From assembly GCA_047967505.1 (NCBI GenBank), contig CM106538.1: a stretch of 64,000 nt of DNA. One strand, written 5' to 3'. Shown here piece after piece: positions 57,831-64,000 of this stretch. The stretch comes from Dipteris shenzhenensis (lineage: Eukaryota > Polypodiophyta > Polypodiopsida > Gleicheniales). Below the pieces are notes generated by a model. The model had not been told where the DNA came from and made no database searches. It worked only from the letters and a program-made list of their open reading frames with translations. The position numbers and the translations under genes were made by a program. Every line of letters begins with the position of its first letter. Positions within the stretch are counted from its first letter, which is position 1.

Positions 57831-58066
57831 ATCTTAAGGGAAGGTGCTGAGGATTCGTCTCTACATCATGTTCATAATGTGCATAGAATTGACATCGAAA
57901 GAGTTCTAAAAGGCATAAGGTTTGGGAACCCTAACCATAACACTAAGAGGCTTGCATATATTCGTTCTTTTCAACTAAGATACTGTATAGTTACTCATTG
58001 TTTGTGTGCTCTCTAGTTGTGCCCTCTCTCCTCTTCTCCGCTTTTTTGCTCTTGCTCTTCATGTTT

Positions 58067-58642
58067 TGTTCACAGATTGGTTAACAATATGCCACCACTG
58101 CTTAAGTGATGTGATTTGATGGACAATGCTGGACAATGGCAAGTCCATAGAGCTAGGATTGTGTCATGGAGCTAGATGGGCCTGGCCTAAGATGATGGTA
58201 AAAGAATGAGAAGAGAGAGTGGTATAAAGAGATTAGGGTTGGCCCTCCTTTCAAAAGGTGACTTGTAGAAAAGGCCAAATGGTTGACGTTGGTCTTCATT
58301 GTTGATTGCACAAGTTGGAATACAAGTCCCTCTTCTCTTTCAAGAGTGGCTTTGGGTGTTATCTTGTCTCCTTCGTAGTGCCTTTGTGTTTGCCAGTCCA
58401 TCCCCCTTGACTTTCCTCTTCCCTTCTCCTTCTCCCTCCCTTCTCCCCTCTCTTCTCCCTTCTCCCTCTTCCCTCTTTCTCTCGTGGAGACACATTGCAA
58501 AATCTGGGAGCCACTTGAGTGACACATGCGGATGTTGGATCGTGCCTTGCATTGCTCTCACAAGGAGTAGCTTGGAGTGGAGGCTCCATTGGCATTCCTT
58601 CAAGATCCCCAACGACACATGAGTCACCGTCGAGGCTACACA
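58067..58642 (+). mobile_element. LTR of Ty3-type element, copy 2
   Basis: Starts TGTTCACAGATTGG and ends GGCTACACA; collinear with 20023-20591. Contains TATAAA at 58223-58228 and a CCTTCTCC-rich stretch. Sequence before it belongs to the older copia's 3' flank. Confidence 0.7.
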
Positions 58643-58646
58643 TTTT

Positions 58647-58664
58647 TGGCACCACTATCGAGGA
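58647..58664 (+). other. Putative primer binding site, copy 2
   Basis: TGGCACCACTATCGAGGA, equivalent to 20598-20615; a variant of the plant tRNA-Asp primer site. Confidence 0.5.
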
Positions 58665-59885
58665 GTTCAAGGTATGCTTTTACATTGCACTTGCCTTCTC
58701 TCGTCATCTACCCATTGCTCATTGTTTCAAGCTTAACTTGGAGCTTTGATAGTGGAGTTGTAGGAGAGGAAAGAGTGCAAAAGTTTGTGTTTGGATGGAA
58801 AAAAGAAGAAGCTGTCATTTTCTGTTGGAAAGCTTTTTTGATCATGTGAAGCTTGTTTTTGTGTGTTTTAAGTTGGTAGGAAGATAGTTTGAAAGATTGC
58901 TAAGGAGTACATGTGTCAAAACTCACAAAAAACAACCAAGAATGATGAATCATGCTGAAAATCGAAGTGGTTTTGAGTGTTGATAGTCACCTATTCAAGA
59001 AATCTCTCATTTTGCACCCAAATGGTGTTTTCCTTTCTTCTTTTTTGCATTGGGTAGGTAGATTAGGTAGTTTAGCATCCCCCCATCACAAAAAAACGTG
59101 AACAGAAACTTCCAAATCATCAAGAATCATAAAAAACCAGTCGGCAAAACTATGCGTTCCTATCCCCACGGGTCTCGCTATTCCGTCAATCAAACTTGTG
59201 TTGACTTGTCCTCGCCATAGCTCTATCCCGCTGGTCAAACTTGCATTGACCCATCATCTTAGCGCTATCCCATCGGTCAAACTTGCATTGACCCATCGCC
59301 TTAGTGCTATCCCATTGGTCAAACTTGTGTTGACTCATCGGCTTAGCCCTATCCCCACGGTCGTTGCCTTAGCTCTATCCCATCGGTCAAATATGCATTG
59401 ACCTAATGCCATTAGCCTATCCTGCCAGTCATTGCCTTAGCTCTATCCCCACGATTGTTGCCTTAACTCTATCCCACCGGTCAAACATTCATTGACATGG
59501 CTCCATAAGGCTATCTCGTCGGTCGTTGCCTTAGCTCTAATCCCCACGGGTCGTCACCATAGCCCTATTCCCTTGGGTCATTGCCATAGACCTATCCCGT
59601 TGGCTGTTGCCCCGTCGATTTGCTATCCCCACGGGTCATCGCCGTAGCTATATCCCACCGGTCAAACATCTGTTGACTCGTTGTTGCCATAGCTCTATCT
59701 TACAGGTCATTGCTTTAACTCTATCCCATCGTTTTGCTATCTCGCCAGTCGTTGCCATAGCTCTATCCCCACGGCCGTAGGGATAGCTCTAGGAACACAA
59801 AAATCAAGAAAAAGCACATGAAAATTGGGACCTCGAGAATCAAGAAATGATGAAATTTGCATTGAAATAAATCCCATTTTGCAAA
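58665..59885 (+). mobile_element. Ty3-type leader with GCTCTATCCC minisatellite, copy 2
   Basis: Non-coding leader collinear with copy 1. The minisatellite covers about 59165-59785, with variable numbers and orders of units between copies. Here the leader passes without interruption into gag. Confidence 0.7.
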
Positions 59886-59892
59886 AAAATTT

Positions 59893-62700
59893 ATGGGCGC
59901 TGCAAAAAAGCCACAAGGGGCTGTCGCCCCTTCACCTTGCTTCGAGGCGGACTCAACCCAAAATTGGGGCCTCCTTTATGCGAATGAACACATGATCTTG
60001 AGATCAGGAAGAGTCCTACAAGCTCACCTTGAGCCTAAAGATAGTGCCTCAAATACCATCTTGTCAACCTCCATACCTAGCTTGACATCCTCAGGGTCAA
60101 TAAGCTCAAAAGTCAATTCTCACTCATTGCAAGAACCACCACCTGATGAATCATCCCACTTAGAAGAGTCCCTGAGTCACGACGAAGACATGGGTGAACC
60201 CTCTAATGTTAGAGCCTCAATGGCTTTGAACTTCATTCTCACTAATCTCCACTCTCCTACCCCATCTAATGTTAGGCCCAACGTGACCCAAATCACAATC
60301 CTAATGCGTAGTGGGCTCGGATCCTCCAATCCCAACCTTATGCCATCCAATCCCTTGAAGTCTTCATCAGGACCACCAATGTACGAGACATGGCCCACCA
60401 TTCCAGAACCTCCTCCTATATATCACAAACAGTCCTTACAAACGAAGCTATGAGAATCCTAGTCCAAGCACTAGGAAGGGTGCCCGTCGCTCCACCAACA
60501 ATGTTTCCAAGAAGGGATACCAACCCCTCAAGGAGCAAGTCTGTCACAATCTCTAAGCTAATCACCAAGTTTCTAGGAGAAGGAGACCCAGTCTCCCATG
60601 TTGAGAGTGACATGTCCCAATGTCATTATCCTAGGGTGATTTCTCAACCCATGTATCAACAAAGGCCGCATCTACCATTGCTTGAACTGCCCAATCCATC
60701 CAATCAAGCACAATGGTCAATGCAAGGAGCCACATCAGCTAATCAAGGGCAATTTAAGGCTCAAAATACCATGAAAGGCTCCCCTGAATCAAGTATTGGT
60801 GGAAGAGTTACCTAGTGATTGGGCAAACCCCAAACATACCTTCAATAGACACAATTATCACAAAATGGTGACAATGCAAATTGGTTTAACATTATAAGTC
60901 ACTACATTATACAAGGGCTCCACCCATTCAATGCCATATGTATCAAGGACCACACCCAGCTAATGAGTGTCCATATAAGGGGCAATTTAAGCAGCCAATC
61001 ACATGTGCAGCAATGCCTAATACACCACCGCCATTGTGCATTGGGTGTGGTGTGGACCATTCTTTTAAGGATTGCTCAATGAGAAGGCCACCTAAGTCCA
61101 CAAGCCTTAACTTATTAAGCATTGAGAGAGGCCAAGTGTCATTAGTATCCCATGCTTCTTTTGATGTCTTGACTGTGTTGAGTTGTTCTAGCATGACATC
61201 TTGCACATTCTACTTGATCAAATGATATACATATTTGTCTTTCTTTTCCCATTTTGCTTGTGATCTGGCAATGGCAAGATCTACTACAGGTGTGGACAGT
61301 GGTGGTGCAGCTATAAGTCCTGTTGGCTGGTGCTGCAACAATGGTGGGAGTGGATTTACTGCTGGCTAGATCATCCAATTGTCTAAGTGTAGACCCATTG
61401 ACATACTCCCATTTGTCTTGAAGTACAAGAATGGTCTCCATTCAGCATTTCTATATGCCATTATTGGAGTTGTCTAGCTTAGCAAGTGCCTCCAAATTGA
61501 GGTTGCTAGTGGTAGACATGGTGCAAGAAAATGTACTCAATCTGCTATGAAAATCATTGTCTGAATCAACTGTCTGAATCAACTGTAATACATTAATTGT
61601 ATCAAGTGCAATCTGAACTGTCGGTGAAGATAGAATTAAACATATATCCAATCTATTACAAGGCTTGTGGAAATGATGACAGGAATAGCCAAGAGGCTTT
61701 ACAAGGCTTAAATGATGTGCACAATGTCAAAAAATAGCCAAATAAGGCTTTACAATGGTGGCATGTGAGTGCAAAATGAACAAATGTGCAATCTGCCCTT
61801 TGATCCATCGATCAATGCCTCTAAACAGTTTGAATGGACTATGGAATGTTAGGTTTCAAGAAACTTGATGATGTGAAACCACATGTGAGCAAAGGGACCG
61901 ACTCTGAGTAGAAATAATTTTTAGATTTTCTTTTTTGGCATGGCTTCGATTGGTTGCTTTGGAGTTCTCTCCGCTATGGATGATCTAATGTACTCTAATC
62001 TATATCTAGACCAACCATTTAGTGTGATGAAAAAGCAGCAAACAATTCCTCTTCTTTGTTCGTTTTAGGTGCTGGGTCAGATGCGTCGATGTAGAGGTTG
62101 ATGTGCGTGCAAGAAGAGGATTTGATATTGAGGCTTAAAAGTGTGTGATACTTGCACTGAAATGTGTGCATGATGTGACGAGCATGTAGAGCACAAAAAA
62201 TTGAGCGTTTTTCCTTTTTAGAGCACCCTCAAATTCTTCGTGGAATTAAGAGATACTGCTTGATCTAGGTGGAGGGGCAAAAAGGATGAAAATGAATATA
62301 ATCACGAGGTTACAAGCTAAAGCCCTTAATAAAGAGCTTCACAAACAAGCCAAAAGGGATAAAGCTAGCACGTCAAAGCCTAGAGAGGCAATTGAATCAG
62401 CATGACTAGGCACCAAGGGTGTAGCAAAGATTGGGAAGGGAAAAAATAAGGTCATCATCCAAGATGGATCAGATGAAGATATCGCCTCCCTAGCAACATC
62501 ATCTTCCTCTAGTGATACTCTCTCAAAAGGTACCAGTAACAACCACCCGCATGAGGCAAATGAGGCAACGATAACAGTATTCAACCCATGGCCAAGCCAC
62601 AATACCTAAGGGTCATGGTGAATATCCCAACCCATGGGTGGGGAAACAAGGTCTCACCGAGGCTTAAAAATTGGTACAAAAGGGCCACAAGGAATGTGAG
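59893..62700 (+). pseudogene. gag: Ty3-type gag region, copy 2 (deleted and interrupted)
   Basis: MILRSGRVLQAHLEPKDS opens the same gag as copy 1. Compared with copy 1 it lacks the central capsid part (jump near 60260 and near 60605). It retains two knuckles: CHMYQGPHPANEC, where one Cys has become Tyr, and an intact CIGCGVDHSFKDC near 61040 with CX2CX3HX4C spacing. After SIERGQVS at about 61142 the gag is interrupted by a minus-strand copia fragment. It resumes at about 62290 with ITRLQAKALNKELHKQAK, then GKNKVIIQDGSDED. Stops and frameshifts follow. Confidence 0.75.
61143..62285 (-). mobile_element. Copia gag fragment inserted in the Ty3-type gag
   Basis: Copy 1 of the gag has no sequence here, so about 1.14 kb was inserted. 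On the minus strand the gag start MSTTSNLNLEALAKLDNSNN (from 61519) leads to METILVLQDKWEYVNGST, WEKKDKYVYHLIK and VQDVMLEQLNTVKTSKEAWD, the classic copia gag order. The 766 bp before it would be its leader. LTR ends and target duplications were not recognised; the insertion is truncated. Confidence 0.65.
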
Positions 62701-64000
62701 GAGAGGCTCAAGTTGGATGTCCTATGATTGTTCAATCACACGTTCCAGGCTCTATGACTATTCAAATAAAAACCCGATTTGCATTCAAATATGCTCTCTT
62801 TGGATGTTAAAGTTTTAATATCTAAATATACTTCAATGCATGCATACACAAAGTAAAAGTCAAGGCCTACCAATACCGACATACCATGCAATGAGGGTCA
62901 AGCCTACCGAGTTTGGCATTTTTGTCTTAGGCCTACCAACGTCAATGAAAGTAAATACCACCTAATAGACTCAAATAAGGGCTAAGTCCTGGTAACTGTA
63001 ACTAGAACTCAAACAAGATGGAAGAGTCAAGCCTAAGAAGTAGACTCAAGTGAGGCCAGGCAATCTACTATTTGCAACTAGAACTCAGTATGTTCCCCAT
63101 ACATTGAAAAATGGGGAATTCCCATTAATTAGTTGTTGGGATGGGAAGAGGGGTGAAAAGGAAGAGGGAAAGGGCATAATTAAACTAAGGGATAAAGGAG
63201 GGAGGGAGGAGTTTCAATTAAGAGGGACCTCTTAAGAAGGGAACATTAAAGGAGAAGGCATGTGCTAAAGGGGGAGGGGGAATGGTGGGGACCATTTGAA
63301 GGGGGCTTTCAAGAAGAAGGCACTACTAAAGGGGGAGGGGGAAGAGGGACCATTTAAAATATTTTAGTTAAAACTAGATATACTCTTTCACTCTATAGGT
63401 TAGTGGTAGGGCTCACATGTGGGAAAAACAACATTGTGGGTTCCAATCCTACCCTCTTAAAGAATATAGACTCTTCTTAGACAAGATAGGAATATAATAA
63501 AGTTGAGCAAGTATGTCCCCCAAATAAAGCAAAATTAATCCATGTACAAACATAGGCTAATTAACCTCTATGGTCCAAAACAAATAGGAATATAATAAAG
63601 TTGAGCGAGTATGTCCCCCAATATTTCCCAAATTTGAGAAGTGGGACAAACTACTTGAGAGTTTTCCTCACTATGGTTTCCTCCTGGCTTAAGCCAACCA
63701 CTATCATGTCCCTTTCATGTCATACATTTCATACTCTATCAATGTTCAATTGAACATAGCTTTGCATTGAAATTCGTTCTCTTTGGAGGTTGAAGTTTTA
63801 ATGCCTAGCATGTATTTTCAATAATAATGTGTAAAAAGGTGGCTTTTTCTTGAATTGATGTAGAAGATGAGCTCACCCTTTTATGCTTTTCATGTACCTC
63901 ATACACAAAATAATAGTCAAGGCCTACCAATTCCCACACACTACCCAATGAGAGTCAAGCCTACCAAGTTTGACATTTTCATGGTAGGCTAGCTACCAAC
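62701..64000. repeat. Short direct repeats, no gene
   Basis: A block with CTCTTTGGA(T/G)GTT(A/G)AAGTTTTAAT, GTCAAGGCCTACCAAT and GTCAAGCCTACC(A/G)AGTTTG occurs at about 62775-62925 and again at 63775-63980. An 80-bp duplication (GAAGGCA..CTAAAGGGGGAGGGGGAA) spans about 63240-63360. A GGAATATAATAAAGTTGAGC motif occurs at 63490 and 63588. The 1-kb-spaced repeats could be LTR fragments of an unrecognised element cut by the window edge. Confidence 0.5.

Overview
The window is nuclear DNA of a land plant, most likely a fern or another seed-free plant. The evidence is a split gene for a plant histidine phosphotransfer protein, an intronless PLS-class pentatricopeptide (PPR) gene with bryophyte/fern-style repeats, plant-type Ty1/copia and Ty3/gypsy retrotransposons, and abundant (TC)n, (AC)n and (AT)n tracts. 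The species call is inference. Only two host genes look intact: the phosphotransfer gene (2246-5580, minus strand, five exons) and the PPR gene (33436-35418, plus strand). Almost everything else is mobile DNA, decayed gene fragments or local tandem duplications.

Layout. 1-2245: no gene; a two-unit 180-bp repeat in front of a TATA box. 2246-7330: phosphotransfer gene and its pyrimidine-tract-rich 5' flank. 7330-20020: gene-poor, with several two-copy tandem duplications, a 63-bp degenerate repeat array and a 320-bp fold-back. 20023-21882: LTR, primer binding site and long leader of a Ty3-type element. That leader is cut at 21882 by a roughly 6-kb insertion (21883-27917), after which the same element's gag resumes (27918-30830). 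31170-37630: PPR gene between two short segments that lie next to each other in a second local copy. 39641-41870: a second element with the same terminus and repeats as the 6-kb insertion, next to UDP-glycosyltransferase and multicopper-oxidase pseudogenes. 44970-46650: dense microsatellites and a palindrome. 48852-54278: a complete but mutated Ty1/copia element with perfect target duplication TCGAC, apparently nested in an older copia (to about 57830). 58067-62700: a second copy of the Ty3-type element, with a minus-strand copia gag fragment inside its gag. 62700-64000: short direct repeats only.

The most unusual object is the 21883-27917 insertion. Read on the minus strand, its end has a Helitron-like 3' terminus: a short hairpin, about 10 nt, then CTAG followed by T. 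It carries a Pif1-family helicase pseudogene followed by an intron-containing, decayed gene with a C-terminal GIY-YIG nuclease domain. It also holds a minisatellite with a conserved hairpin and a PPR pseudogene fragment. The second copy at 39641 shares terminus and minisatellite but carries other host gene fragments. This suggests a gene-capturing rolling-circle-type element with a helicase/GIY-YIG pair, which I do not recognise as a described combination. No HUH Rep domain is visible, so the assignment remains inference.
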